A program made the translations under genes and the position numbers. Source: Paenibacillus sp. DMB20 (GTDB taxonomy: Bacteria; Bacillota; Bacilli; Paenibacillales; Paenibacillaceae). Taken from it: a DNA stretch of 64,000 nt. A model generated the notes under the pieces. That model made no database searches. It had not been told where the DNA came from and saw only the letters and a program-made list of their open reading frames with translations. The stretch spans positions 1 through 64,000 of the forward strand of contig NZ_LAZU01000037.1 in the NCBI RefSeq assembly GCF_000987955.1, read 5' to 3'. This document shows positions 1 through 9,404 of this stretch, piece by piece (within the stretch, counting starts at the first letter, position 1; the number at the start of each line of letters is the position of its first letter).

Positions 1-1518
1 CAGCAGCTCGGCGCGCTGGCGCTCCAGGGCCTCCAGGCGGACGGCGGAAGCGTCCGCCGCCAGAGCCTGCAGCCGGTCGGCGAACGCCGACACGGCGCGG
101 CGGTAGCCGGCCTTGATTTCCTCGGCCAGCTGCCGGCAATAGTTCAGCACGTATTCGCCCGAGAGCACCGCCTGGGGGTTCACCGTGCCTGTGACCATTT
201 CTTCGGAGACGGCCGGCAGTTGCGAATCCGCCAGCGCCTCCCAGTCCGCGCTCCAAGGCTCAAAACGCTCGACCATCGGACGGAACAAATTTCTCAGGTG
301 CCAATCCACTTGGGAGACCGTCTGCTCGGACAGACGCTTAACGAACGACTCCAGTCTCCGCCGCTTCTCCTCCTCCGTCTTGCCTCCGGCGAACAAGAAA
401 CCGACCTTGAACCCGCTGCGCCGGCTCTCCAGGAAAGACAGGGCCAAATCCCGCACGTCCGCAGGCGTCAAATTCGCGTTAGCCAGCAAAGCGTCCCCTT
501 CGCGCCGAAGCTCGGAGCCTACCGCATCCGGGAGACCTTGTATCTTCGCCGCTTCCCGCTCCATCTCCTCCAGGCGGACATTCAGAGCCGCCGCAGCTTC
601 CTCCCCGCCCATTTCGGCGAGCAGCTCTTCCTTCTCCTCCTGATGGCTGCGGACAAAAGCTTCGGCATGACGCTCCGCCACATGATTGACGGAGCAAGCC
701 ACGCTGTAATCAAGAAGGGCTTTCCGGTGATCCAGCAGCTTGCCGATCAGGGACGTAAGCTCATTCCACTGATTGTACGGATGATCCTTCGCTTTAAGCG
801 AGATGCACATCAAGCCGTTGTACTGCACCTTCCACTGGGCAAAAGCCTTTTTGACATCCTTTAAGTAGGATGTAAGGCTAAGCTCCTCGTCCCGGTGTTT
901 ATCGATCTGGTTTACGATTAAATACAGCGGCTTTCCCCAATCGGACAAGCTTTTGGCAAACGTCAGATTGCTCTCGGACTGAACGTGGTTATAGTCCATC
1001 ACATAAAACACCGCATCCGCCATATGCAGCGCCGAATGGGTCGCCTGGCGGTGTCCGTCGTCGGTGGAATCGACTCCCGGCGTATCCATCAATACGCCGT
1101 GCTCGCCTAGAATCGGCACGTCGTCCCAAACCTCAATCGCGGAATACTCCCCGCCTTCCTTGCAGTAGGCCGCCAGCTCCTCGGTGCTGACGCTCAGCGT
1201 TTCCCCAAGCCCGCCGTCGGGCCGGTGAATCACGGCTCTCGGCGCGCCGGAACGGATGGTCACCACATTGGCGCTGGTCGGTACCGGACCGGACGGCAGC
1301 ACGCTTTTGCCGCACAGGGCGTTGATCATGCTTGACTTTCCCGCCGAAAAATGGCCGCAAAACGCGAGCGTCAGCTCGCCCGAAGCCAACTTGCGCTTAA
1401 GATCGCCGGTCAATGCCGCTGACGACTCGTCATTCCATTCCGCAAAACGTTCCTGAACAGCCTGCAAAACGCCGGTGCTGTATCCGGTTTCATGTTCTGT
1501 CGCTACCTTCACTGTCAT
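1..1518 (-). CDS. Dynamin-family GTPase (DynA-like), C-terminal part cut by window edge
   Basis: The frame is open from an ATG at 1516-1518 to the left edge of the window (506 codons seen, no stop). A good Shine-Dalgarno (AGGAGCGAAGG) lies just upstream. Near residue 50 the translation has a P-loop GHFSAGKS, then the G3 motif DTPG and the G4-like NQID near residue 155, the order expected of a dynamin GTPase domain. The following ~300 residues are Glu/Arg/Leu-rich and look like the helical stalk. Bacterial dynamins of this kind in Firmicutes are often about 1,200 residues with two dynamin units; only the first unit is visible. Known relatives act in membrane fusion and protection of the cytoplasmic membrane. 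The family call is firm; which paralogue it is cannot be decided from this part. Confidence 0.85.
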   Translation of the reverse strand, partial: MTVKVATEHETGYSTGVLQAVQERFAEWNDESSAALTGDLKRKLASGELTLAFCGHFSAGKSSMINALCGKSVLPSGPVPTSANVVTIRSGAPRAVIHRPDGGLGETLSVSTEELAAYCKEGGEYSAIEVWDDVPILGEHGVLMDTPGVDSTDDGHRQATHSALHMADAVFYVMDYNHVQSESNLTFAKSLSDWGKPLYLIVNQIDKHRDEELSLTSYLKDVKKAFAQWKVQYNGLMCISLKAKDHPYNQWNELTSLIGKLLDHRKALLDYSVACSVNHVAERHAEAFVRSHQEEKEELLAEMGGEEAAAALNVRLEEMEREAAKIQGLPDAVGSELRREGDALLANANLTPADVRDLALSFLESRRSGFKVGFLFAGGKTEEEKRRRLESFVKRLSEQTVSQVDWHLRNLFRPMVERFEPWSADWEALADSQLPAVSEEMVTGTVNPQAVLSGEYVLNYCRQLAEEIKAGYRRAVSAFADRLQALAADASAVRLEALERQRAELL

Positions 1519-1801
1519 CCTTCGCTCCTGTCCAAATGATCTAAACATAAGTGACCTTTCTCATATCATTTTATTTTAACATTGCTCCGTGAGTAAAGAA
1601 ACTCCAATCCGGTCAAAAAACGGCTGTCCCGAAAAGGTGGAACTTTCGGTAATCCTGCTTCGGTTTGTTGGTAATTTGAATAATAAAAGAGGCCCGCTAA
1701 ATATGAGGACCTCTGCCTTGTTTCCTGTTGAGCTGACGCATGTCGTCGAATACCAAAGACTTTCCCCGTGCTGCTTTACCTCTTGCATTCGTACGGTACG
1801 A

Positions 1802-2344
1802 CTAATCTTCCCATACGTTTTGCAAAGGTAACCCTCTTTCGCTTCTTGCGGCATCGACTACTTTTTGTATGAATTCAGTTTTGGAACGGGTGTAATCCTC
1901 TAATTCACCGCCGCAATTTTGCGATGAATTTTTTTTAACTTCCCCATATTCTTGAACCAGTTCAGGATGCTTTCTCAGATAATCTCTAAATAACAACTCA
2001 TTTCTTGTATCGAATTCATGGTTATAAGGAAGGATATGGATGTTATGAGTCCAGATTCCGTTGGTGTATCTGTTAAATAAAAATCTGTTGCTCATCCCCG
2101 TATGGATGTATTGATATACCTCCGAATCCAATATGGACCGATAGTATGTTAACTCTTTAAAAGGTGAAACTCCAACAAAAATATCGATGATTGGCTTTGC
2201 TTCTTGACCTGGAACAGATGTGCTTCCAACATGCTCTATGGCGATAGCTTCAAGACCAAGCATCGAGGATAAACTCATTTTTTCATGTTCAAAATCTACT
2301 GCCCAATTCGGATTATACGCCACAACCTTGATTGCTTCTTTCAT
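1802..2344 (-). CDS. GrpB-family (UPF0157) nucleotidyltransferase-like protein
   Basis: A 180-residue protein with a strong ribosome site (GGAGGGAGG) upstream of ATG. It carries the family hallmarks: an early YNPNW segment, then IEHVGSTSVPG followed by KPIIDI near residues 37-55. This is the polymerase-beta-like nucleotidyltransferase fold of GrpB/UPF0157 proteins. Length matches the family (about 170-180). Substrate and physiological role are not known for most members. It stands alone between the dynamin gene and a palindromic terminator at 2388-2439 that belongs to the next minus-strand gene upstream. Confidence 0.85.
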   Translation of the reverse strand: MKEAIKVVAYNPNWAVDFEHEKMSLSSMLGLEAIAIEHVGSTSVPGQEAKPIIDIFVGVSPFKELTYYRSILDSEVYQYIHTGMSNRFLFNRYTNGIWTHNIHILPYNHEFDTRNELLFRDYLRKHPELVQEYGEVKKNSSQNCGGELEDYTRSKTEFIQKVVDAARSERGLPLQNVWED

Positions 2345-2387
2345 GACAACCGACCTCCCTCCAAAAAAAATGTAACGTTTTTAAAAT

Positions 2388-2439
2388 GAAAAAAAGGAAC
2401 GGTCCGCATGTAGAAAATACCTACTTTGCGGACAGTCCC
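2388..2439 (-). terminator. Rho-independent terminator, member of a repeated palindrome family
   Basis: Read on the minus strand, a long hairpin (GTCCGCA paired with TGCGGAC, inner stem GTAG/CTAC around an AAATA-type loop) is followed by a T run. It sits 55 nt downstream of the stop of the small conserved gene at 2495-2773. A closely similar palindrome ends the glycoside hydrolase gene at 28881-28938, so this is a dispersed element and not a one-off terminator. Confidence 0.7.
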
Positions 2440-2494
2440 TTTTTTGCCCAAAAAAGAAAATGGGGGGCGCTCTTGCTCAAGCATATGAGCGGGC

Positions 2495-2773
2495 TTATTG
2501 CAAGGCTGCAGCGCCTTCCGCTTCCGGAATCAGTATTTCAAATACGTTTCCGTGCTGCAAAATCGTCAGTCCGCGGGACTTGTCACGCATGACGACAACC
2601 TCCGGTTTTTGGGACATGCGCTCCAGGTAGTGATCAGGGGCTTCGCCCGAATGGCTGATCGTAACGCCTTCCACTTCTTTTTCTTCGTTTTCTTCCAGCT
2701 GGCTCTCCACCACTTGTTCGAAAATATCGGAGAACAATTCAAAATTATCCGTGTACACCGAGATGCATTTCAT
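2495..2773 (-). CDS. Conserved small hypothetical protein (92 aa)
   Basis: An acidic 92-residue protein beginning MKCISVYTDN, with an EENEEKEVEG stretch and a C-terminal LTILQHGNVFEIL segment. I recognise it as a conserved Firmicutes small protein but cannot assign a function. A further in-frame ATG lies four codons upstream at 2785, but the Shine-Dalgarno (AAGAGGATGG) abuts it, while it is correctly spaced for the ATG at 2773, so I use the latter. The gene is 26 nt downstream of nth on the same strand and ends in the palindromic terminator at 2388-2439, so nth and this gene are probably co-transcribed. Confidence 0.65.
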   Translation of the reverse strand: MKCISVYTDNFELFSDIFEQVVESQLEENEEKEVEGVTISHSGEAPDHYLERMSQKPEVVVMRDKSRGLTILQHGNVFEILIPEAEGAAALQ

Positions 2774-2799
2774 GTCTAATCCCATCCTCTTATTCTTGT

Positions 2800-3486
2800 C
2801 TATTTCTTTCTGTTTCCGGCCTGTTCCTTATTCTTCCTGACCTTGGACGTTTTCATACGTTTCTTGCCCTCCCGGCAGACGTCAAGCAGCGGGCATACCT
2901 GGCACATCGGATTCTGGGCTTTGCAGTGATATCGTCCGAAAAAGATGAGCCTGTGATGCGTCAGCGTCCATTCCTCGCGAGGCACCCGCTTCATCAGTTT
3001 CTTCTCCACCTCAAGGACACTGTCATCCCAGCCTGCCAGCCCCAGCCGCTTGGACACTCTCTCCACATGGGTATCCACGGCGATGGCCGGAACGCCAAAG
3101 GCGTTGGATACGACAACGTTGGCGGTCTTGCGCCCGACGCCCGGCAGCTTTACCAGCTCGTCATGGGCTTCGGGCACTTCGCTGCCGTACTGCTCAATCA
3201 GAATGCGGCACAGGTTCTGAATATGCTTCGCTTTGTTTCGAAACAGTCCGATGCGGCGGATATCCTGCTCCAGTTCCTCAATCGGAACCGCAACATAATC
3301 CTGCGGCGTTTTATACTTCCTGAATAAATCTTTCGTCACTTTGTTAACCGTTTCATCCGTACATTGGGCTGACAGCAAAACCGCGATCGTCAGCTCGAAA
3401 GCATTGCCATGGTTCAGTTCACAATGTGCATCGGGAAACATATTTCCGATCGTATCCAGAATATGTCGTACCGTAGCCGAGTTCAT
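2800..3486 (-). CDS. nth: Endonuclease III (DNA glycosylase/AP lyase)
   Basis: A 228-residue base-excision repair enzyme. The helix-hairpin-helix LPGVGRKTANVV carries the catalytic Lys, and the following VDTHV carries the catalytic Asp. The C-terminal 4Fe-4S ligands are present with canonical spacing (C-X6-C-X2-C-X5-C in CKAQNPMCQVCPLLDVC). The start is ATG 3484-3486 with ribosome site GGGAGG. A longer frame upstream to 3570 would read through a terminator hairpin and is rejected. In Bacillus subtilis nth lies next to dnaD and asnS; here those genes are some 44 kb away. Confidence 0.95.
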   Translation of the reverse strand: MNSATVRHILDTIGNMFPDAHCELNHGNAFELTIAVLLSAQCTDETVNKVTKDLFRKYKTPQDYVAVPIEELEQDIRRIGLFRNKAKHIQNLCRILIEQYGSEVPEAHDELVKLPGVGRKTANVVVSNAFGVPAIAVDTHVERVSKRLGLAGWDDSVLEVEKKLMKRVPREEWTLTHHRLIFFGRYHCKAQNPMCQVCPLLDVCREGKKRMKTSKVRKNKEQAGNRKK

Positions 3487-3502
3487 ATCAGGTCCCTCCC
3501 GC

Positions 3503-3540
3503 AAAAAAAAGTCTTGATGCGAAAAATCCCGCATCAAGAC
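3503..3540 (-). terminator. Rho-independent terminator of the SLH protein gene
   Basis: On the minus strand GTCTTGATGCG pairs perfectly with CGCATCAAGAC, followed by eight T residues. It lies 30 nt after the stop codon of the SLH gene and directly upstream of nth. Confidence 0.9.
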
Positions 3541-3570
3541 GGTGTTTCTCGTGTATTCCCGAAGTGACAA

Positions 3571-6294
3571 CTATTGTTTCACGATCTCCACAACGATGCC
3601 GTTGTTGAAATACAGAACAATATTATCATTTTCCTTCAGGGATTGCACGGACAAATTCTGATCTCCTTGGTGAACATACAGATTTGCTGCAACCGGGAAA
3701 CGGTTGTTGTCGCTGGTGTAGATGCGTTTAACGTAAACATCGCCGTTCTCATAGCGCCAGAAATTCCGGGTCACCGAATCAAGCACTTTAATGTTGGTTG
3801 TACCGTCAATATTCTTACGGACCTCTACCCGGTCATTGACCGAAATCGATGCGATATTCGTAGAAACGTCCGTCCCGCGAACGACCTTCACGCCTCCGGT
3901 GGCTTGGATCGTCTCGCCTGCGCCGTTGAATGTTTTAATGGCCAGTACGGAATTGGCAGGATCCACGCTCATGACTTGGCCCATCGTATTTTTTACCACG
4001 GCAACGGCGCTTGGGGTCGTACCCGCAAACTTAACATTAATCAGAGAACCCGAACGAAGGTCCGAAATACGGATATCCTTGCCGTTTTCATCGCTAATCT
4101 TAGCCTTATCCGTATAGATTTGCGATGTGACCCCATCGTTCTTCACGCGAACGCGGTCATACGAAGGCTCGGTTGAGACGATTTCAAATTGCTTTAACGA
4201 CACGGCCTTAATGCTGATCAGACTGGTCTGATCATTCGACAATTGAGCGGAAACCTCATCCCCTACCTTGATGTCGGAAAGGGTAGCGTTCGGCTTATCG
4301 TACAATTCCACGCGCGGCCAGTTATAAGGGACGTTAATCGTCTGTCCGCCTTCTGTAAGCAGCGTCAGTATTTTGTTTGTGGCGTTGATGGCCGTTACTT
4401 TTCCGTCGTACTTATAGATGACCTCAAGGGACAATGCGCGGTTTCCGATGTGATTGATATTCACTTTCCGGCCCGGTACAAGCAGGGCTTCAATTGTAGG
4501 TAAATTGGTGCCGCCCGCGGAGTCCAGCTTGGTCTTATCGTCCAGCACGATGACTTTCGGCTGGCTTTTGTTGTCGCTGACCGTGAGCCAGCGTTTGGAC
4601 GGAACATAGGATACAACCGATACCTCGTTTAAATGCTCCATCTGCCGGCCGAGAACCTTGATTTTCGTAATTTTTTCTTCCCCGTTAACGGTAAGCTCCA
4701 CCTGATCGCCTGCCGTAGCATCCGCTAGCAGGTCGCTTAACAGCGGCTGATCAATGCCGTTGATCGTAAGCTCCGGCTTCTCGACCAGGAATTTCGTTTC
4801 CAGCTGCGTGCTGCCGCTGCGCTTGTAGGTCAGCGTGCTGCCATTGCTTTCCATGGAATACAGCATGGCCGTAATGGTACGGTCCACGCTTTGGCTGATT
4901 TCAATCTTATGCAGAATGTTGTTTTCCACCGTATAGGTAACAACGGAACCGGCCTTCAGTTCGGACACGTTCATAAGCTGGTTCTGATACTTGATCAGCG
5001 TGCTGTCATCCCATTTGAAGGTATCTACGGTATTTCCGGACGCGTCTTTAATCGTTATCGTTTTGTTTGTCGTGTCAACGGATTGCACGATGCCGGAGGC
5101 CGTTTTGTTGACCAGTCCGTTTTTGACGCGAATCGCGACAATGCGTTTCTGCGGACTGAAGGTTTCGCGCTCAACCGTGACGATGCTGCCGGAGGCCAGC
5201 GATTGCGGATCGATTTTCGTGCCGTTCTGGTCGAGGAAAATCGTCTCGCTATCGTATTTCAACTCTTCAAACGTGTTGTTCGAATCGAACCAGATCACGT
5301 TATTCGGCGACAATCTGGCGTATTTTCGTTCAAACGACTCCAGTTTTGGTTCCGGATCCGTAATTTCAACATAGGAGGCCGTTCCGTTTTTACCGATAAC
5401 GGTCACTTTGGTGTAAGGCTTAATGTCGGAAACGGAAAGTCTTTTTTCCGATGCCTTCTCAAAGTATGCGGTCGAACCGTCAATCGTAAACGAGTTGTTT
5501 TTCCCGTCCGCATACAATTCAAGCTTGCCGTTTCCAACGGAGGAAACATACCCTTCGAACTGGTTGTCGTATTTTGCGTCGATATAAGCCTGGGCCCGGC
5601 TGAAGAACGTTGCCAGCTGTGCCCGCGTTACCGCTCCCTGAGGGTCGAATTTGTTGCCGTTCACTCCCTTGGCGATGCCAAGGTCGATCGCTACATTCAC
5701 GTAACCCAATCGGTCGGCGGATATTTTGGCGTTATCCGCAAAGCCTGTCGCTTTGTTCATAGCCGCACTGGCGTCGGCGGTGCGACCCATGGAGCGGACC
5801 AAAACTTCCGTAATCCATTCGCGGGTAGCGTTTTTGCCCCCCCAGGTCACTTTGGTGTCCGCATAGCCGGATTCTTTTGTCTTGTCGAGCAGGTTTTGCT
5901 GAAGCGCCAATTTCACGTACGGAACAAAGTAGTTGTTCACTTTGATATTTGTCGGTAATGCCGTAGACGCGCCTGTGCTGTCAGTTACCTGTAAATTCAA
6001 GAAACGAATCGCCATCGTAACGGCTTCCTGCTGGGTTACAGGGTCGTTCGGGCGGAATTTTCCGTTGTTCCCCATGACGATCCCTTGAGATGCCAGCTGA
6101 TAGATGTACTTTTCTCCCCAATAGCCTGTATTCACGTCGCTAAAGAGATTTGATGCCGTTGCCGTTGCCGAAACGCTTGTTGCCGCCTGATCCGCTGCGG
6201 CAGAAGTAGCGCCGGCTCCCAGCACCATAAGTCCGGCCATGACGGCGGAGACCACTTTTTTGGAATGATATTGCTTGTTTTGTCTGGATACCAT
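3571..6294 (-). CDS. S-layer homology (SLH) domain surface protein, 907 aa
   Basis: A secreted cell-wall-associated protein. The N-terminus is a signal peptide (basic start, hydrophobic stretch VMAGLMVLGAGATSAAA). Three SLH modules follow at roughly residues 50-95, 115-170 and 180-235, with FSDV/FRPND and FADN/FDPQGAVTR signatures; SLH domains usually bind pyruvylated secondary cell-wall polymer. The remaining ~650 residues are beta-rich repeats (GTASYVEIT, ASGNTVDTF, DNIVLYFNN) without enzymatic motifs that I recognise. The ribosome site GAGGGG is 8 nt before the ATG and a strong terminator follows. It is monocistronic. Function beyond surface display is not evident. Confidence 0.9.
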   Translation of the reverse strand: MVSRQNKQYHSKKVVSAVMAGLMVLGAGATSAAADQAATSVSATATASNLFSDVNTGYWGEKYIYQLASQGIVMGNNGKFRPNDPVTQQEAVTMAIRFLNLQVTDSTGASTALPTNIKVNNYFVPYVKLALQQNLLDKTKESGYADTKVTWGGKNATREWITEVLVRSMGRTADASAAMNKATGFADNAKISADRLGYVNVAIDLGIAKGVNGNKFDPQGAVTRAQLATFFSRAQAYIDAKYDNQFEGYVSSVGNGKLELYADGKNNSFTIDGSTAYFEKASEKRLSVSDIKPYTKVTVIGKNGTASYVEITDPEPKLESFERKYARLSPNNVIWFDSNNTFEELKYDSETIFLDQNGTKIDPQSLASGSIVTVERETFSPQKRIVAIRVKNGLVNKTASGIVQSVDTTNKTITIKDASGNTVDTFKWDDSTLIKYQNQLMNVSELKAGSVVTYTVENNILHKIEISQSVDRTITAMLYSMESNGSTLTYKRSGSTQLETKFLVEKPELTINGIDQPLLSDLLADATAGDQVELTVNGEEKITKIKVLGRQMEHLNEVSVVSYVPSKRWLTVSDNKSQPKVIVLDDKTKLDSAGGTNLPTIEALLVPGRKVNINHIGNRALSLEVIYKYDGKVTAINATNKILTLLTEGGQTINVPYNWPRVELYDKPNATLSDIKVGDEVSAQLSNDQTSLISIKAVSLKQFEIVSTEPSYDRVRVKNDGVTSQIYTDKAKISDENGKDIRISDLRSGSLINVKFAGTTPSAVAVVKNTMGQVMSVDPANSVLAIKTFNGAGETIQATGGVKVVRGTDVSTNIASISVNDRVEVRKNIDGTTNIKVLDSVTRNFWRYENGDVYVKRIYTSDNNRFPVAANLYVHQGDQNLSVQSLKENDNIVLYFNNGIVVEIVKQ

Positions 6295-6373
6295 TTCGTT
6301 TCCCCTCTCTAAACTGCTGCTTCCTCAATATTCCTTAATTCGACAGCAGAACGTGATCTCCTTCAAACCGCCG

Positions 6374-7060
6374 TCACCGAGTTTCAGGATTTTCTAAAGT
6401 TACATGTCCCATCAAGCTTTCTACCTGCTTACCGTCGACCAGCATTTGAAGAGATTGAACTTCTTTGAACTGAAAAAAGGTTTGTTTCAAGGCGTCTACG
6501 GCAAAAGCTTCGCCGCTTGAACCAAAGCGCGCTTCATCCGGAAGATGCATGTCGATCGTGAGCTTTCCGTCGCCGAATTCCACGGACTTCAGTTCCGCTT
6601 TTTCCCAAAGCGGCACCAATTGTTCGTTTCCGCTGGATTGCAGGGCTTTAAACGCCGCCGTATATTTTTCCTTGTCGTCCTTGAACTTAATTTCGGAAGT
6701 TCCTTTTTTCAGCTCCATGAGATCGGGGTCGGTATAATAAACCGTGATGGTTTCCGACTTCAGATCGTCCTGGGCATTGCTGTCCGGCGTATCCGGTGTC
6801 TGGCCGCTTCCTCCGCCGGCGCCGTTCGTGCCTCCCGGCTGCGCGGTGCCCTGATCAGGCTGCTTTGCGTCCGAATCGGTTCCAGGCGAGGGCGTGTCCG
6901 TTCCGCTGTTCTGATCCGGGGCGTTTTGATCCGGGGTATTTTGTTCCGGGATGTTTTGTTCCGGCGCATTTCCCGGGGCCGCACCCGGCTTTTGCCCGCA
7001 GCCCGCTCCCAGCAGCATTACCGCCGCAAGCAGTGCCGCGGACCATATTTTTTTGTTCAT
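6374..7060 (-). CDS. GerMN-domain lipoprotein, copy A
   Basis: A 228-residue lipoprotein with lipobox LGAGC at residues 17-21, a Pro/Gly/Asn/Gln/Asp-rich low-complexity linker (about residues 25-95) and a C-terminal GerMN domain (ITVYYTDPDLMELKK to VDGKQVESLMGHV). GerMN domains occur in the sporulation/germination protein GerM and in cell-wall-associated lipoproteins. It is 29 nt downstream of amidase A on the same strand with ribosome site AGGAGGTGG, so the two are co-transcribed. The pair is duplicated at 8695-10877; the lipoprotein copies are nearly identical in the last 25 residues but diverge in the linker. Confidence 0.88.
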   Translation of the reverse strand: MNKKIWSAALLAAVMLLGAGCGQKPGAAPGNAPEQNIPEQNTPDQNAPDQNSGTDTPSPGTDSDAKQPDQGTAQPGGTNGAGGGSGQTPDTPDSNAQDDLKSETITVYYTDPDLMELKKGTSEIKFKDDKEKYTAAFKALQSSGNEQLVPLWEKAELKSVEFGDGKLTIDMHLPDEARFGSSGEAFAVDALKQTFFQFKEVQSLQMLVDGKQVESLMGHVTLENPETR

Positions 7061-7089
7061 ATGCCCACCTCCTGAGATGCCTTACTCGA

Positions 7090-8475
7090 TTAATTTACTT
7101 TAAAGTATTCCTTCAGCCCGTCAATAACCGATTGGGCTACGCGGTCTTGAACCGCCGCGTCGAACAGCTTGCTTTCGTCATTCTGGTTGCTGAGGAAACC
7201 GACCTCGAGCAGAATGGCCGGCATGTTCGTTTCGCGAATAACATGAAAATTCCCGTATCTTACGCCGCGATCCTTCAAACCCGTGGCCTGGACAAGATGT
7301 TTGTGAATAACATTGGCCAGGGCTTTGCTGGAGTCGCGTTTATAGTAGGTCTCCGTGCCCGTTGCGGCCGAGGGTCCGCTATTGGCATGAATCGATACAA
7401 AAGCATCCGCTTTTAGATTATTGGCGATTTTCACCCGGTCTTTTAACTCCAGGAAGGTATCGTCGCTGCGTGTCATGACAACGTCAAAGTTCTTCTCCTT
7501 CTCCAGGAGCTTTCCTACTTTCAAGGCTACAGCAAGGGTGAAATCTTTTTCCCTCTTTTTAGAAACGCTGATTGCCCCCGGATCATGATCGCCATGGCCG
7601 GCATCAATGACGATAAGTTTTTTGCCTCCCGATCCCGGAGGAGGCGCCGGCACGGACGTCGTATTAAGATCCACGATAAACAGGCTTGAACCGTCCTCCG
7701 TCCCGTGGAGCGTGTAATCTTTGGCGTAATTAAGATCAATCACGATCCGGACTGTCGAAGGGTTGCTGTTATACAGCGAATATCTTACCCCCTTGACGTC
7801 GGGGTAGCCGTATACGGGCAGCTGACCGTTCATCTTGGCATCAATCTGATTGTTGCTGCTGAACGAATCGGAAAATTTGGCATTTTCCACGTCCACCACG
7901 ATCCGGTCAGGGCTTGTCAGCTTCATGACCTTCGGCTTGACGCTTCCGCTTACGGCTACCATCAGGCGATTATCGCTGAAGCTGATGCCGTCGATCGCGG
8001 ACAACCCTTCATTTTCTCCCGGACCCGGGTTTGGCTCGCTGATTTCCGGGGTAATAAGATATACCGCTTTTTTCTGGTTATCCCATGCGACATTCAAGCC
8101 CATTTGTTCACTCACAAAACGGAGGGGCACCATCGTTGTGCCGCCGCGAAGCAGCGGAGCTTTATTCATCTTAAGACGTTGGCCGTCGATCTTGGCGTAT
8201 TCGCTGCCAATAACCATCTCCACCGTCGTCCCGTTCCCTAGAACGGTTACCGTTTTGGTCGACTTGTCCCAATCCGCGCTATAGCCCAAATTCTCGGAAA
8301 TAACTCGGATCGGCACCATCACCGTTCCACTGATATTTTCCACCTTAACATCGGAGGTCAAGTTCAACTCGCTGCCGTCCAGATAAATCTTGGCACTGTA
8401 GGAACTTGCATCCGCCATCCTAGGAAACGCCACCATGATGACAATCAGAAACATCAAAAAACCGAACTTCTTCAT
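7090..8475 (-). CDS. N-acetylmuramoyl-L-alanine amidase with stalk and AMIN domains, copy A
   Basis: A 461-residue exported amidase. Signal peptide ending near ADASS; residues ~30-140 form a copper-amine-oxidase-N-like stalk domain (two repeats with VPIRVISENLGY and VPLRFVSEQMGL); residues ~160-270 are an AMIN wall-targeting domain; residues ~290-460 are a zinc-dependent Amidase_3 catalytic domain with VIDAGHGDHDPG, SIHANSG and the catalytic Glu in LLEVGFLSN. It cleaves the amide bond between MurNAc and the stem peptide. The start is ATG with AGGGGTGAAGG. It is followed directly by the GerMN lipoprotein A gene. Confidence 0.93.
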   Translation of the reverse strand: MKKFGFLMFLIVIMVAFPRMADASSYSAKIYLDGSELNLTSDVKVENISGTVMVPIRVISENLGYSADWDKSTKTVTVLGNGTTVEMVIGSEYAKIDGQRLKMNKAPLLRGGTTMVPLRFVSEQMGLNVAWDNQKKAVYLITPEISEPNPGPGENEGLSAIDGISFSDNRLMVAVSGSVKPKVMKLTSPDRIVVDVENAKFSDSFSSNNQIDAKMNGQLPVYGYPDVKGVRYSLYNSNPSTVRIVIDLNYAKDYTLHGTEDGSSLFIVDLNTTSVPAPPPGSGGKKLIVIDAGHGDHDPGAISVSKKREKDFTLAVALKVGKLLEKEKNFDVVMTRSDDTFLELKDRVKIANNLKADAFVSIHANSGPSAATGTETYYKRDSSKALANVIHKHLVQATGLKDRGVRYGNFHVIRETNMPAILLEVGFLSNQNDESKLFDAAVQDRVAQSVIDGLKEYFKVN

Positions 8476-8603
8476 CCTTCACCCCTACCATCCTATTATT
8501 TTGCCATAGATTGGCGTTTCTGCACTCGGCCTGTCCGACATTACCTGACACACTTTAGACGCTGCATAAGCATGAAAGTTGCGAAATTATTCCCTTTTTA
8601 CCA

Positions 8604-8640
8604 GAAAAACTCCTATTTCTAAAAAAGAAATAGGAGTTTT
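8604..8640 (-). terminator. Terminator between the two amidase/GerMN units
   Basis: Arms AAAACTCCTATTTCT and AGAAATAGGAGTTTT pair perfectly and are followed by TTTTT on the minus strand. It lies about 55 nt after the stop of GerMN copy B, separating the two duplicated operons. Confidence 0.85.
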
Positions 8641-8694
8641 GTCTTTGTTTTTTATGAAAAAATCATATAGTTCTTTTTGGCCATCAACGATGGA

Positions 8695-9384
8695 TTAGCG
8701 GGTCATCGGATGTTCCAGGTCCACGTGCCCCATGAGACTCTCGACCTGCTTGCCGTCCACCAAAAGCTCAATGGATTTCACTTCATCATATTGAAAGAAC
8801 ATGTTGCGTAAAGCCTCAATGGCAAACATCTCGCCCCCTGACCCCAGGTTGGCTTCTTGCGGTTTCGTGATATCCAGCGTCAAAGCTCCGTTCTCAAATT
8901 TCACGGAATTTAATTTGATGCTGTCCATCCACAGCGGCTGCAGCTGTTCGTTGCTGCTTTTCTGAAGAGCCTGAAACGACTTCGCATACTTATCTTTGTC
9001 ATCCGTATAAGTAATTTCGCCGTCGGCTTCTTTCAGTTCCATCAATTCGGGATCGGTGTAGTACATCTTAATATGGGCTTTCTTCGGCTGAGGCTCCGTC
9101 GATTTTTCCGGCGGTTTCGGATCCGTCGCCGCAACCTGGGTTTCCGTGCCTGCCTTTTCCGCGTTCACATTTGTATCCGGTTCAGTTGGATTCGTATTTG
9201 CCACCGTATCCGTCTCCTTCTCCTCCGGTGTTGGTTCGGCTTGATCGGTCCCAGGCGTTTGAACCTGTCCCGCGGTATTTTGAGGCGGTTCGCTCGGAGC
9301 CGCTGCCGGCTTTTGCCCGCATCCCGCAGCCAACGCCAGTACGATCGTCAGGAGCCCGGCCGCCCAATACTTTTTGTTCATCAT
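8695..9384 (-). CDS. GerMN-domain lipoprotein, copy B
   Basis: A 229-residue paralogue of the protein at 6374-7060. Lipobox LAAGC near residues 18-22, a Thr/Glu/Pro-rich linker and a GerMN domain with the same signature (MYYTDPELMELK, VDGKQVESLMGHV). It begins MMNKK; either ATG is possible behind the ribosome site GGAGGGGG. It follows amidase B after 20 nt, matching the arrangement of copy A and pointing to duplication of the two-gene unit. The different linkers suggest the copies have had time to diverge. Confidence 0.88.
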   Translation of the reverse strand: MMNKKYWAAGLLTIVLALAAGCGQKPAAAPSEPPQNTAGQVQTPGTDQAEPTPEEKETDTVANTNPTEPDTNVNAEKAGTETQVAATDPKPPEKSTEPQPKKAHIKMYYTDPELMELKEADGEITYTDDKDKYAKSFQALQKSSNEQLQPLWMDSIKLNSVKFENGALTLDITKPQEANLGSGGEMFAIEALRNMFFQYDEVKSIELLVDGKQVESLMGHVDLEHPMTR

Positions 9385-9404
9385 GGCATGTCCCCCTCCG
9401 TTCT

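Noticed and set aside
1576..1854. 92-codon minus-strand frame
   Set aside because: Overlaps the end of the GrpB gene out of frame, no ribosome site, no protein-like composition.
4891..5958. Long plus-strand frame (355 codons) inside the SLH gene
   Set aside because: Antisense shadow of a clear coding sequence; its translation has no recognisable family features.
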